Of a stretch of 64,000 nt of DNA, positions 1 through 8,285 are shown piece by piece. Below the pieces are notes generated by a model. It was not told the DNA's origin. It did not search any database and saw nothing but the letters and a program-made list of their open reading frames with translations. The first letter of the stretch is position 1; the number at the start of each line of letters is the position of its first letter. The stretch is taken from assembly GCF_019969725.1 (NCBI RefSeq), contig NZ_JAHXYW010000007.1:186001-250000 (forward strand), read 5' to 3'. The DNA comes from Neobacillus bataviensis (lineage in GTDB: Bacteria; Bacillota; Bacilli; Bacillales_B; DSM-18226). The translations under genes and the position numbers were made by a program.

Positions 1-5
1 TCACT

Positions 6-573
6 TAACGGGTTCCGTTAGCTATCGCAAACATTAAAAATGTAATGCAAAATGACCTGCAAATTGTATCCCAATTTGTAGGTCATTTTTGGTTGATATG
101 AAGGGATTTTGGTTATAATTTTTAGTGAATTTGTAGTACAACTTGTATATGAAAATGTAGGGGTTCAATAACCAGTGTACCCCTACAAATTGCACTACAT
201 TTTTACATACAAATAGCCCAGTTTAAGCTGAGATATTTGTGGCATTGAAAAATAGGCGGAAAGATTCCTGCTAAATCAGGAAATTCACATATTTCCCTAC
301 AAATAGGCGGATTTTTTCCTGTTAAACTATATATTTCCATGATTTTAAGGCTTCTAAGGTTATTTAGGCGGAAAATCTCCGCCTATTTCTCTTTCAAACC
401 CATTACTTTTTCAAAATAAGCGGAATTCCTCCGACTAAGCGAGAACGCCTGCCAAAAATCAACAATGAACAATAGCAGAGACAAAAATAAAAAGGCACCG
501 CAAAATACGGTGCGATTAGGTATACATTTTTCTATTCAATTTTGGGTTTTGCGATAGGAAACGGAACCCGTTA
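6..573. mobile_element. Inverted-repeat-bounded non-coding element (MITE-like)
   Basis: A 26-bp sequence at 6-31 recurs inverted at 548-573 with 24 of 26 bases matching; each end begins with the imperfect palindrome TAACGGGTTCCGTT. The roughly 515 bp between carry no plausible gene. They hold a 9-bp hairpin (TGTAGGGGT at 156-164 with ACCCCTACA at 179-187), a tandem hairpin array (251-430) and another hairpin (GCACCG 495-500, CGGTGC 508-513). TCACT occurs at 1-5 and at 578-582, but the second copy is four bases away from the end, so a target duplication is not proven. Long terminal inverted repeats around non-coding DNA suggest a non-autonomous element; the alternative is two copies of an inverted intergenic repeat. 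Confidence 0.4.
251..430. repeat. Degenerate tandem hairpin array, TAGGCGGA units
   Basis: The core TAGGCGGA starts at 253, 304 and 365, with a variant TAAGCGGA at 417, giving spacings of 51, 61 and 52 bp. The third copy is a clear hairpin, TAGGCGGA (365-372) pairing with TCCGCCTA (378-385). The copies are diverged outside the core. The unit design, a short inverted repeat plus an AT-rich linker at about 52 bp, matches the arrays at 7918-8150 and 38889-39252. Confidence 0.55.
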
Positions 574-597
574 CTATTCACTAGTCTCTTCTTTTCA

Positions 598-972
598 TTA
601 TTTTGTTTTATCGGCTAATTCCTTCAAAGCATCTGTAAGTTGATCGTTCAAAGTGCCTAATGCTTCTTTATCAAGGGTTGCTGCTTCTGAACCGGCGATT
701 GTAGGATCAAGATATTTCTCAATTTTCTCATATAGTTCTTTATCATCTTTTTTCACATCATCTTCAAATGAAGACCATTGATCTTCTAATTTTGGGCCGA
801 CTTCTTTCACTTTTGCCTGGTCGCCGCTATCAATTGCTTTGGACAACTGTTCCGTTGTGTCGAGCATTTTATTTACACCTTCAGAAACTTTAGAATCATT
901 TGAACCGCAGCCAGCCAGAAATAATGCACTTCCAAGACCGAGCGCTAAAACCATTGATGTCAACTTTTTCAT
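598..972 (-). CDS. Small lipoprotein related to the FTR1 periplasmic-type repeat
   Basis: A 124-residue protein with a lipoprotein signal: a basic start, a hydrophobic core and the lipobox LFLAGC with Cys22. The mature part is charged and helical. The stretch around Trp66 (W-S-S-F-E, then Y-x-K-I-E) closely resembles two stretches in the N-terminal domain of the adjacent FTR1 permease (around Trp67 and Trp169). I therefore infer a surface iron-binding or delivery partner of that permease. It lies 21 bp downstream of the permease on the same strand, so the two are probably co-transcribed from the Fur-box promoter. It lacks the full-length EfeO layout, so I assign no specific reaction. Confidence 0.75.
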   Translation of the reverse strand: MKKLTSMVLALGLGSALFLAGCGSNDSKVSEGVNKMLDTTEQLSKAIDSGDQAKVKEVGPKLEDQWSSFEDDVKKDDKELYEKIEKYLDPTIAGSEAATLDKEALGTLNDQLTDALKELADKTK

Positions 973-993
973 TATAAATTCCTACTTTCAAAA

Positions 994-2472
994 TTAATTG
1001 TTGTTTGCTGTCATAAGTTTTTTACTTTTAAATTGCTTTGATAAAAGGATAATAACGGCGCATAGAACGAGAATAACTTGTGGAATCGTACTTTCCCATG
1101 AAGGGTAAAGGGCGAAAAATTCAACGCTCGGTATGCTTTCTGCATTGGTTGTTGAGATAAAACCAGCTAATTGCAAGCTGTGAATACCCATTCCAGTAAA
1201 CTTGATACAAAGATAAAAAACAATTAGACTAGAAACCATAAAGAAGGGCCGAAGCGGCAATTTTAACCCTACAAATACCATCAGATAAGCAAGGATTCCA
1301 AGAATGGCTGCACCGATTAGAAAACCGATCAATAATGATTGCAGGTTAATTTGGCTTGCCATTCCGATATAAAAAAGTACAGTTTCTGTCCCTTCACGAA
1401 ACACTGCAAGAAACGCCAGCACACCTAGTGATACGAGTTTACCGGTAGTTAAGGCCGTCTGGCTTTTCTCACGGATATAGCGGTTCCAATCAGCGATATT
1501 GGATTGGCTATGAAGCCAATAGCTCATATACAGTAACATGACTGCCGCAAACACACCTGTCCAGCCGGCGATAAGGGCATTATTATTACCAAACGCACCT
1601 GATGAAATGACAAATTTCACGATGATGGCAAGCACCACACTAACACCAAGTCCACTTAATACCCCAGTCCAAATCCAGCCTTTCCCTTTAGATTCACCTG
1701 ATTTTTTAACAAAAGACATAAGTGCGATTACAACAAGTAAAGCCTCTAGGCCCTCACGAATGAGAATCATCGCTGCATCCCAGTAGGTGTAACTTGATTT
1801 TTCAGCTAAAGGGGTTAAGTATTTTACCATGTTATCAATCGTTTGACTTGCTTTTTCATAGTTTGGAGGATTCGCATCTAGCATTGCTTGAATGGTGACC
1901 AAGTCCCTTTCAGAATCACTATATACCTTAGCTGATTGTGCAACTACGACTCCCTCAACGCTTAACCAGCTGCTGCTTGCTTTTTTAATCCCCTCAAGCG
2001 CTTGAGCTTGATTATGCTTTTCAACGTCCTTCTTTGTTTGTTGAAGTAGTAAAATAAAATCATCTAAGGAAATATCCTCTTTTTTAAATCCAGGTTCTTT
2101 TGGATAACCGCCATTCGCCACTTTTTCATTTACAGCCTTTAAATCATTTAAAGCCTGCAAGACTTGATCTTGTTTTTTTAGAGTAAGGGTATAGACGACC
2201 TTACCCATATTCGATTCAATATCGCGATAGGCAGTGGCCGAATCAGCTTTAATCCCTTCTTCAATATCTCTCCAGGTTTTATTAAATTGATTGTATGACT
2301 TCTCGGCGTTTGCAAGGTCACCTTTTGCTGCAAATTCTATGGCTTGATCAACCGATACCTCCGCTCTCTTAATAGCTTCACTGGAATCTTCAGCTGCAAG
2401 TGCAGGATTATGTATTCCCAATCCTATGATCAGTAGAAGGATAAATATTTTGAGTAATAAGTTCTTTGCCAT
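994..2472 (-). CDS. FTR1/EfeU-family iron permease with N-terminal extracytoplasmic domain
   Basis: A 492-residue membrane protein. A signal sequence (residues 1-27) is followed by a helical extracytoplasmic domain to about residue 225, with two W-x-x-(I/V)-E repeats at Trp67 and Trp169. The C-terminal FTR1 domain has about seven membrane helices. The two REGxE motifs characteristic of oxidase-linked iron permeases are present (REGLE 239-243, REGTE 359-363); in this family they are needed for Fe3+ transfer. In B. subtilis the permease is encoded with EfeO- and EfeB-type partners, but neither is visible here. The small lipoprotein downstream may replace the binding component. Fur boxes upstream indicate iron repression. 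Confidence 0.9.
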   Translation of the reverse strand: MAKNLLLKIFILLLIIGLGIHNPALAAEDSSEAIKRAEVSVDQAIEFAAKGDLANAEKSYNQFNKTWRDIEEGIKADSATAYRDIESNMGKVVYTLTLKKQDQVLQALNDLKAVNEKVANGGYPKEPGFKKEDISLDDFILLLQQTKKDVEKHNQAQALEGIKKASSSWLSVEGVVVAQSAKVYSDSERDLVTIQAMLDANPPNYEKASQTIDNMVKYLTPLAEKSSYTYWDAAMILIREGLEALLVVIALMSFVKKSGESKGKGWIWTGVLSGLGVSVVLAIIVKFVISSGAFGNNNALIAGWTGVFAAVMLLYMSYWLHSQSNIADWNRYIREKSQTALTTGKLVSLGVLAFLAVFREGTETVLFYIGMASQINLQSLLIGFLIGAAILGILAYLMVFVGLKLPLRPFFMVSSLIVFYLCIKFTGMGIHSLQLAGFISTTNAESIPSVEFFALYPSWESTIPQVILVLCAVIILLSKQFKSKKLMTANNN

Positions 2473-2506
2473 AAGCTCCCCCTATTTGATACCTAATATT
2501 TTTAAT

Positions 2507-2533
2507 TGATAACGAATTTCAATATCATTCTCA
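2507..2533 (-). promoter_or_regulatory. Probable upstream Fur-box region (degenerate)
   Basis: The sequence begins TGATAAC and ends ATTCTCA. On the minus strand it contains TGAGAATGATATTGA, which fits the 7-1-7 Fur pattern TGATAATNATTATCA only in part. Its position between the iron permease start and the better Fur box suggests a second, overlapping Fur site. Confidence 0.45.
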
Positions 2534-2553
2534 TGTATTCATTTTATTTTCAA

Positions 2554-2568
2554 TGATAATCATTGTCA
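2554..2568 (-). promoter_or_regulatory. Fur box
   Basis: TGATAATCATTGTCA matches the 7-1-7 Fur consensus TGATAATNATTATCA at 13 of the 14 defined positions. It lies 82 bp upstream of the FTR1 permease start, as expected for iron-dependent repression of the permease and lipoprotein. It is also 148 bp upstream of the divergent sensor kinase, so an effect on that operon is possible but not shown. Confidence 0.8.
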
Positions 2569-2715
2569 ATTAGTTTTTTTAAAATTGTTAAAACATAAAC
2601 ATAGTCTTTCATTTCAGACTTTAGTCGTAGAAAAAGCTGTACTTTTTTCTAAGGCTCCTTGGAATATAAAGCGTTATAATAATGGAAGAGTTAGAATTTT
2701 CTGGGGGCCTTTTAA

Positions 2716-3831
2716 ATGAACGAAAACCATCTATCAGAATTAAAAATACTGAAAGAAATTGCCGAACTTCTTAACCGTGGCACTGATTTTCAGTCAATCC
2801 TTACAGAGGTTCTTAAAAAACTGCTTAATGTAACTGGTTTGCAGACAGGCTGGATTTTTCTGATTGACCGAACAGGCCAATTTGTACTGGCTGCGAAAGA
2901 AAACTTACCTCCGGCATTGACAGAGAATCAAAATACACTTATGTGCAGCGGGGACTGCTGGTGTATTAACCGTTACAATAATGGCCGCTTAGATAAAGCT
3001 ACCAATATCATCGAATGTAAACGGCTAGAGATTGCTATTGAACAAGGTCTGGGAGATACATGTGGATTAACACATCACGCCACTGTCCCATTAAAAGCTG
3101 GAAACGAAAAATTCGGCCTTTTGAATGTGGGTTCCCCCTATAAAACAAGATTTAACCATGAAGAGCTCGCTTTATTAGAATCTATAGCCCTGCAAATTGG
3201 TTCTGCCTTAAAGCGAATAAACCTGACACAACGAGAACAAGAAATTGCTTTAACAGCAGAAAGAAACAGACTTGCTAGAGATTTGCACGATTCCGTCAAC
3301 CAGCTTCTTTTTTCCTTGAGTCTGACGGCACGGGGCGGTATGGAAATGTCAAAGAATACGGATGTTAAAGAAACCTTTGGCTATATTCAAGATTTGGCTC
3401 AGGAAGCCTTGAACGAAATGAGAGCGCTTATTTGGCAGCTGCGTCCAAGGGGACTAGAAAAGGGCATCGTCAGTGCTTTGTGCAGCTACGGAGACATGCT
3501 CGGATTAAAGGTCAACATAAATGTGAATGGTGTAATCCATTTGCCAAGTACCATTGAGGAAGGATTATGGAGAATCGGTCAGGAAGCCTTGGCGAATTGT
3601 AAAAAACATTCTGGGGAGACGATTGTTCATCTTTCTATCCATTCAAGTGAAAATAGAATTTCCCTTAAGATTAAAGATCACGGCACCGGTTTTCATTATG
3701 ACGAAACAAAAGAACTCCCATCTCTCGGATTAAAAAGTATGAAGGACCGAACTGAAGCATTAGGGGGGACTTTTCATATCAAAAGTGAAACAGATAAAGG
3801 GACAATAATTAAAGTTAATATACCTTTCTAA
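2716..3831 (+). CDS. yhcY: GAF-domain sensor histidine kinase, YhcY/AirS type
   Basis: A 371-residue soluble kinase of the NarL-partner class with no membrane segment. The N-terminal GAF domain (about 15-165) carries a cysteine cluster, Cys77, Cys81, Cys83 and Cys101, plus Cys116. In Staphylococcus AirS a comparable GAF domain binds a redox-sensitive Fe-S cluster, so oxygen or redox sensing is inferred. The HisKA_3 dimerisation box has the phospho-acceptor His191 in RLARDLHDSVNQ. A HATPase domain follows (about 275-371) with the N-box QEALANCKKH and a GTGF motif. The response regulator starts 13 bp downstream. Gene order and partner match B. subtilis yhcY-yhcZ as I recall it. Confidence 0.85.
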   Translation: MNENHLSELKILKEIAELLNRGTDFQSILTEVLKKLLNVTGLQTGWIFLIDRTGQFVLAAKENLPPALTENQNTLMCSGDCWCINRYNNGRLDKATNIIECKRLEIAIEQGLGDTCGLTHHATVPLKAGNEKFGLLNVGSPYKTRFNHEELALLESIALQIGSALKRINLTQREQEIALTAERNRLARDLHDSVNQLLFSLSLTARGGMEMSKNTDVKETFGYIQDLAQEALNEMRALIWQLRPRGLEKGIVSALCSYGDMLGLKVNINVNGVIHLPSTIEEGLWRIGQEALANCKKHSGETIVHLSIHSSENRISLKIKDHGTGFHYDETKELPSLGLKSMKDRTEALGGTFHIKSETDKGTIIKVNIPF

Positions 3832-3844
3832 GGGGAGAAGAACA

Positions 3845-4495
3845 ATGAGTATCATTCGAATACTTATAGCTGATGACCACCATGTTGTCCGAAGAGGCTT
3901 GGTATTTTTCTTAAAAACACAAGAGAACATCGAAATCATCGGGGAAGCGAAAAATGGAAAAGAAGCCGTCGAGCTGGCAGGCACCCTTTTACCAGATGTA
4001 GTCCTAATGGACTTAGTCATGCCAGTAATGGACGGAATTGAAGCAACACGAAAAATTAAAGAAATGCATCCGGACATGAATATCATGATCTTAACCAGTT
4101 TTTCTGACCAAAACCATGTCATTCCAGCGATCGAAGCTGGTGCATCCGGGTATCAACTAAAAGATATTGAGCCTGATGAACTTGTTAAAGCCATTAGACA
4201 ATTAATGAAAGGCGAAAATCAATTACATCCCAAAGCAACCACTCATCTTTTAACTCAATTCTCTTCAAAGAATAATGAAGAAAAAAAGCCTTTAGAAGAT
4301 TTGACAAGAAGAGAATTGGAAGTCCTCAAAGAAATCGCCAGCGGAAAAAGCAATAAAGACATTGCAGCATCCCTCTTTATTACTGAAAAAACAGTTAAAA
4401 CCCATGTTTCCAGCATTTTAGCTAAACTAGAGCTTGCTGACCGAACCCAAGCTGCCCTTTATGCTGTACGAAATGGTGTCATAAAAAACAGTTAA
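3845..4495 (+). CDS. yhcZ: NarL/LuxR-family response regulator, YhcZ/AirR type
   Basis: A 216-residue regulator. The receiver domain (about 4-120) has acidic Asp10/Asp11, phospho-acceptor Asp56 in the LMDLVMP turn and the switch lysine in YQLKD. A LuxR-type helix-turn-helix occupies about 148-212 (RRELEVLKEIASGKSNKDIA, then TEKTVKTHVSSIL). It forms a tight operon with the GAF kinase, which should phosphorylate it. The ribosome binding site AGGGGAGA lies just before the ATG. Targets cannot be read from this window; the Fur-controlled iron permease next door is one candidate by position only. Confidence 0.88.
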   Translation: MSIIRILIADDHHVVRRGLVFFLKTQENIEIIGEAKNGKEAVELAGTLLPDVVLMDLVMPVMDGIEATRKIKEMHPDMNIMILTSFSDQNHVIPAIEAGASGYQLKDIEPDELVKAIRQLMKGENQLHPKATTHLLTQFSSKNNEEKKPLEDLTRRELEVLKEIASGKSNKDIAASLFITEKTVKTHVSSILAKLELADRTQAALYAVRNGVIKNS

Positions 4496-4524
4496 AACAC
4501 GGCTTAAGGAAAGCCGTGTTTTTT
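4496..4524 (+). terminator. Rho-independent terminator of yhcYZ
   Basis: A 10-bp perfect stem, AACACGGCTT (4496-4505) with AAGCCGTGTT (4511-4520), a 5-nt loop and a T run follow the yhcZ stop codon directly. Confidence 0.9.
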
Positions 4525-4587
4525 GGTGGAATTCTTTGGTCCGGTTGTAAAAAAGTTTCTCACACAATTCTGTATCCACTTGTTTTT

Positions 4588-4842
4588 TTAGGAAAGACTA
4601 TACATCGGTATCTCATTAGGATCGGCTTCAAAAGTTTCATTAGCATGGTCGATGTAACGAAGCAGGTTATATAGTTTCTTTTCAAGAACACTGTAGTCAC
4701 GTTCAAAATTGTAAGCATGCAGGAATTGTTCAATCTTTTTGGATAAAAATTGATCTTTTGTTCGAACCATTAAAATCAGTAAATTGTCCCATTCTGACCG
4801 ATGCGTATAATATAACGCCCTGTCATAATCCACTTTATTCAT
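4588..4842 (-). CDS. yhdB: YhdB-like small protein
   Basis: An 84-residue soluble protein beginning MNKVDYDRALYYTHRSEWDN, rich in aromatic and charged residues, with no signal or membrane segment. I recognise it as YhdB-like (a small Bacillus family of unknown function), helped by synteny with spoVR and the YhdC-like gene. A ribosome binding site AGGAGGAG lies upstream of the ATG. No function is assigned. Confidence 0.7.
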   Translation of the reverse strand: MNKVDYDRALYYTHRSEWDNLLILMVRTKDQFLSKKIEQFLHAYNFERDYSVLEKKLYNLLRYIDHANETFEADPNEIPMYSLS

Positions 4843-4978
4843 TTTTTATCTCTCCTCCTTATTAGGAGTTGAGTTTATTGTATGACATTTTTAAAAGAAC
4901 TTTCACAGAAAATGTTGGACACCCTATTCTTATGCCCTTTTCAACTTTTACCTGTATAAATTCTTTTTAGGAGGTTAT

Positions 4979-5956
4979 ATGGTTAAATATCTTTGTTTAC
5001 TAATAGTGCTCTTCCTTGCATTTCAAACCACAGCTAATGCCGCTATTGTAAAAACAAATAAACCATATTCTTATGAAATCCTTGAACATGACCTTAAGCT
5101 ATTGAAGGAAAAATATAAAGAAGAAATGGAATTAAAAACAATCGGAACGACCCATTTTGGACAAAATATTTTAGCGGTTAAGCTTGGCACCGGGGAAAAA
5201 AATATCGTCTTAATTGGCTCTCATCACGGTCGTGAATGGCTTACGAGTATGCTTTTAATGAAAATGCTGGAGACTTATGCCCATGATTATCATGCATTGG
5301 AAACGACAGGCTCTAAAAATATTTTAAACGAAATTTCGATTTGGTTTGTCCCTATGCTAAATCCAGATGGTGTTGCCATACAACAACACAACTTTAAACA
5401 ATTTTCAGCGAAACAAAAGGATCAAATATTCCATATGAATGATGATTCAAAACGATATAAAAGATGGAAAGCAAATGGAGTAGGTATAGACCTAAACAGG
5501 CAATATCCCGCAGGATGGGAAAGTCTAGATACAAGTATGAACAAACCATTTTATAAATTTTATAAAGGGAAAAAACCGCTGCAAGCTAAAGAAGTTATAG
5601 CCTTGACCAATTTTATTAATGAAATTAATCCTTCCATTGCAGTTGCTTATCATACGGCTGGAGAAGAGATTTTTTGGAAATATAAAAATGGAAAGAATCT
5701 TGTCCGGGATAAATTAATCGCTAAAAAAATTGCGAAGATAACAGGATATAAATTAAATACTCCCCCTGATGATGCGGTTGGAGGAGGATTCACTGACTGG
5801 TTTATCACCACATATCACAAACCCGCTATGACGATTGAAATTAGTTATCTTGTTGGAGAGACAAGCCCTCCTTTATCTGTTTTTAAAAAGGAATGGAAAC
5901 GAAATCGATTGGTGGGACTAAAGCTTGCACAAGAAGCGAAAGAAATTTCCAAATAA
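4979..5956 (+). CDS. Secreted M14-family zinc carboxypeptidase
   Basis: A 325-residue exported peptidase with a signal peptide (residues 1-22, ending ANA-A). Zinc ligands of the M14 fold are visible: His83 and Glu86 in HHGREW, and His225 in VAYHTAGEE. The substrate-binding motif GIDLNRQYP (169-177) and the catalytic Glu287 in TIEISY are also present. Single-domain M14 enzymes in Bacillus include gamma-D-glutamyl-diamino-acid peptidases acting on peptidoglycan; that substrate is plausible here but not shown. No LysM or other wall-binding domain is present. The ribosome binding site AGGAGG is about six bases before the ATG. Confidence 0.88.
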   Translation: MVKYLCLLIVLFLAFQTTANAAIVKTNKPYSYEILEHDLKLLKEKYKEEMELKTIGTTHFGQNILAVKLGTGEKNIVLIGSHHGREWLTSMLLMKMLETYAHDYHALETTGSKNILNEISIWFVPMLNPDGVAIQQHNFKQFSAKQKDQIFHMNDDSKRYKRWKANGVGIDLNRQYPAGWESLDTSMNKPFYKFYKGKKPLQAKEVIALTNFINEINPSIAVAYHTAGEEIFWKYKNGKNLVRDKLIAKKIAKITGYKLNTPPDDAVGGGFTDWFITTYHKPAMTIEISYLVGETSPPLSVFKKEWKRNRLVGLKLAQEAKEISK

Positions 5957-6017
5957 TACATAATACAGAACATTTTGGACAAAATATTCTCAAACGCTTT
6001 TTTTTGGAGGGATTTTC

Positions 6018-6335
6018 TTGAGAAAGTTTTTAGCTGGCCTATTTATTATGTTGTGTTTTTTAGTCTATGTTAACCTACAAGGAGAGGCACAAAAGCCTGA
6101 CTATGAAAAATTTGGCAGGATTGCCATAACAGTTGTACAGGCAGATTTTCCAGGCGCCCCCATTAAAGATTATGAATACTTGGGAAGGAAGAAAATTGAT
6201 GCAACAAAGGTAGAGGATGGTTTCCGTTTTAAAGTGCAAGAAAATAACCAGAACTTCTTTGTGATTGTAAGAGTGAGTCATGATGCCACAAATAATAAGG
6301 TTTTAAATATAAACGTGGAAAATCAAAAACAATAA
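6018..6335 (+). CDS. Secreted DUF3889-type protein (YhdC/YqzG-like)
   Basis: A 105-residue protein with a TTG start set by GGAGG at 6006-6010. A signal peptide (about 1-24) precedes a small domain with the pattern PDYEKFGRIAITVVQADFPG and a C-terminal beta-rich half. I recognise it as the DUF3889 family, which in B. subtilis includes YqzG and YhdC; function unknown. It lies between the M14 peptidase and spoVR, and its stop codon is inside a terminator stem, so it ends a unit. Confidence 0.75.
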   Translation: MRKFLAGLFIMLCFLVYVNLQGEAQKPDYEKFGRIAITVVQADFPGAPIKDYEYLGRKKIDATKVEDGFRFKVQENNQNFFVIVRVSHDATNNKVLNINVENQKQ

Positions 6336-6357
6336 GCAGCCTTGCTTATTGTTTTTT
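6330..6357 (+). terminator. Terminator after the DUF3889 gene
   Basis: CAATAAGCA (6330-6338) pairs with TGCTTATTG (6343-6351) across a 4-nt loop, followed by six T. It covers the alternative upstream start of the spoVR frame at 6342, which argues against that start. Confidence 0.85.
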
Positions 6358-6372
6358 GGCTTCTTTCTCATC

Positions 6373-6396
6373 ATTCCCAGTTTACCCTCATACATT
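6373..6396 (+). promoter_or_regulatory. Candidate SigE promoter of spoVR
   Basis: CATACATT at 6389-6396 matches the SigE -10 consensus CATACAHT. A weak -35-like CATCATT lies 13 bp upstream. The position, 30 bp before the TTG start at 6426, fits a mother-cell sporulation gene; spoVR is SigE-dependent in B. subtilis. Confidence 0.5.
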
Positions 6397-6425
6397 GTGG
6401 TAAGAGGAAAAGGGGGGAATGGCAA

Positions 6426-7838
6426 TTGAATGGAGAAGAACGCAAATCACTAGAATATGCAATTAGTGAAATTACGGAGATTGCAAGTGGATTTGGGCTG
6501 GATTTTTATCCAATGAGATATGAAATTTGTCCCGCTGAAATTATTTATACCTTTGGAGCCTATGGTATGCCAACCCGGTTTTCACACTGGAGTTTTGGAA
6601 AGCAATTTCACAAAATGAAACTCCATTATGACCTGGGTTTGAGTAAAATTTACGAACTGGTTATTAATTCAAATCCATGCTACGCCTTTTTACTTGATTC
6701 TAATACCCTGATTCAAAATAAGTTAATCGTTGCTCACGTTTTAGCCCACTGTGATTTCTTTAAAAATAACGTCCGTTTCCAAAATACAAAGCGGGATATG
6801 GTAGAAAGCATGGCCGCCACTGCTGAACGAATTCACAAATATGAAATTCAATACGGAAAAAAAGAAGTAGAAACATTTTTAGATGCAGTATTGGCAATTG
6901 ATGAGCATATTGATCCTTCGTTGATGAGGCCAAAGCTTGCTTGGTCAATTGGCGATCAAGAAGAAGAATCGGGGGAAAACCCAATCATCACTCCCTACGA
7001 TGACCTATGGAGTTTAGATGAAAAGGAAAAACAGGAACCTGCACAGCCAAGGAAAAAGAAATTTCCACCTAGGCCGGAAAAGGATTTGCTCCTTTTTATT
7101 GAAACCTACAGCAGAGAGCTTGAAGATTGGCAGCGGGATATTTTAACTATGATGCGTGAAGAAATGCTCTACTTCTGGCCGCAGCTGGAAACAAAAATCA
7201 TGAACGAAGGCTGGGCATCCTTCTGGCATCAACGGATATTACGAGAATTGGAATTAACAAGCGGGGAAGCCATTGAATTTGCCAAATTAAATGCTGGTGT
7301 GGTACAGCCTTCAAAAACAGGCATTAATCCTTATTATCTTGGTATTAAAATTTTTGAAGATATCGAGGAGCGCTACAATAACCCAACAGAAGAAATGAAG
7401 CTTAGGGGAGTACAGCCAGGTTCTGGACGTGATAAAATATTTGAAGTTCGTGAGGTTGAATCAGATATTTCCTTCTTACGAAATTATTTGAATAAAGACC
7501 TTGTCATGCGAGAGGATATGTATCTTTTCCAAAAGCAAGGACGGGATTATAAGATTGTTGATAAGCAGTGGGAGCATATCCGCGATCAATTAGTCAATAT
7601 GCGGGTAAATGGAGGGTTTCCGTACATTACCGTTAATGATGGCGATTACCTCAAAAATGGTGAACTTTACTTAAAGCATTGGTATGAAGGCGTTGAATTA
7701 GATGTGAAATATCTTGAAAAGGTATTGCCATACGTTCAGCAGCTTTGGGGAAGACCCGTCCATATTGAAACCATCATTGAGGAAAGAAAAATGCTGTTTT
7801 CCTATGACGGCAAAGGTGTACATCGGAAATATTTATAA
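6426..7838 (+). CDS. spoVR: SpoVR family stage V sporulation protein
   Basis: A 470-residue soluble protein of the SpoVR family, required for normal spore cortex formation in B. subtilis. I place the start at the TTG of 6426 because a GGGGGG ribosome binding site (6412-6417) precedes it by 8 bp and the length then matches the family. The longer open frame from 6342 would begin inside a terminator. Typical SpoVR signatures are visible: [14 protein letters not shown] near the start, the His-containing segment [11 protein letters not shown], and the tryptophan-rich [12 protein letters not shown]. The YhbH and PrkA partners of this conserved trio (YcgB/YeaH/YeaG in enterobacteria) are also in this window, at 61.6-64 kb. 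Confidence 0.92.
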   Translation: MNGEERKSLEYAISEITEIASGFGLDFYPMRYEICPAEIIYTFGAYGMPTRFSHWSFGKQFHKMKLHYDLGLSKIYELVINSNPCYAFLLDSNTLIQNKLIVAHVLAHCDFFKNNVRFQNTKRDMVESMAATAERIHKYEIQYGKKEVETFLDAVLAIDEHIDPSLMRPKLAWSIGDQEEESGENPIITPYDDLWSLDEKEKQEPAQPRKKKFPPRPEKDLLLFIETYSRELEDWQRDILTMMREEMLYFWPQLETKIMNEGWASFWHQRILRELELTSGEAIEFAKLNAGVVQPSKTGINPYYLGIKIFEDIEERYNNPTEEMKLRGVQPGSGRDKIFEVREVESDISFLRNYLNKDLVMREDMYLFQKQGRDYKIVDKQWEHIRDQLVNMRVNGGFPYITVNDGDYLKNGELYLKHWYEGVELDVKYLEKVLPYVQQLWGRPVHIETIIEERKMLFSYDGKGVHRKYL

Positions 7839-7848
7839 TATTGGAGTG

Positions 7849-7880
7849 AGCTATCCTGCTTTAGGTGGGATGGCTTTTTT
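7849..7880 (+). terminator. Terminator of spoVR
   Basis: AGCTATCC (7849-7856) pairs with GGATGGCT (7868-7875) with one G-T wobble, followed by a T run. It lies 11 bp after the spoVR stop. Confidence 0.75.
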
Positions 7881-7917
7881 AGCTGGGCTTTCATATACCG
7901 TAGGAGCTCTTTTTTAG

Positions 7918-8150
7918 GCGCTACGGGCAATGAATTGCCTTTTCATTTTACCATCCAAACTCTTTTTTATGCGCTTCGGGCAATGAAACTTTTTCTACGT
8001 GACCGTTATATCCTCTTCAGCATCATTTTGGTAACGTAGACCCTTTCTACGTTACCCTTTTCTCTTCACCACCTCGTTTTCGGTAACGTAGACTCCTTCT
8101 ACGTTACCATTTCTATTCATCACCACATTTTAGGTAACGTAAAGTCATTC
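7918..8150. repeat. Degenerate about 52-bp tandem hairpin array
   Basis: This fills most of the 448-bp gene-free stretch between spoVR and pgcA. Two related units start with GCGCTACGGGCAATGAA (7918) and GCGCTTCGGGCAATGAA (7971), 53 bp apart. They grade into units carrying perfect 11-bp inverted repeats, GGTAACGTAGA with TCTACGTTACC (8030-8040 with 8046-8056, and 8082-8092 with 8098-8108), 52 bp apart, and a partial copy at 8133. The TTCTACG phase is kept at 52 bp from 7993 through 8097. No coding frame spans it. Confidence 0.7.
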
Positions 8151-8201
8151 CTGCCTCCGCTTTTACCACTTCGATTTCAATCCAGTAACCATTTTCAAAA
8201 A

Positions 8202-8243
8202 AATACCCCCGAAAGGCACCTAAGCCTTTCGGGGGTATTCTTT
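8202..8243 (-). terminator. Terminator of pgcA
   Basis: A 16-bp perfect stem, AATACCCCCGAAAGGC (8202-8217) with GCCTTTCGGGGGTATT (8224-8239), is flanked on the minus-strand exit by the A run at 8196-8203. It lies 43 bp past the pgcA stop codon. Confidence 0.9.
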
Positions 8244-8285
8244 TGATATCGGATATTGTTGAAATTCTTGGATGCTGTTAAATTA

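Noticed and set aside
1538..1786. Plus-strand open frame inside the iron permease gene
   Set aside because: Antisense shadow of a well-supported membrane protein; no ribosome binding site or plausible domain.
7714..7917. Plus-strand frame overlapping the end of spoVR
   Set aside because: Out-of-frame overlap through the spoVR terminator; no homology or ribosome binding site.
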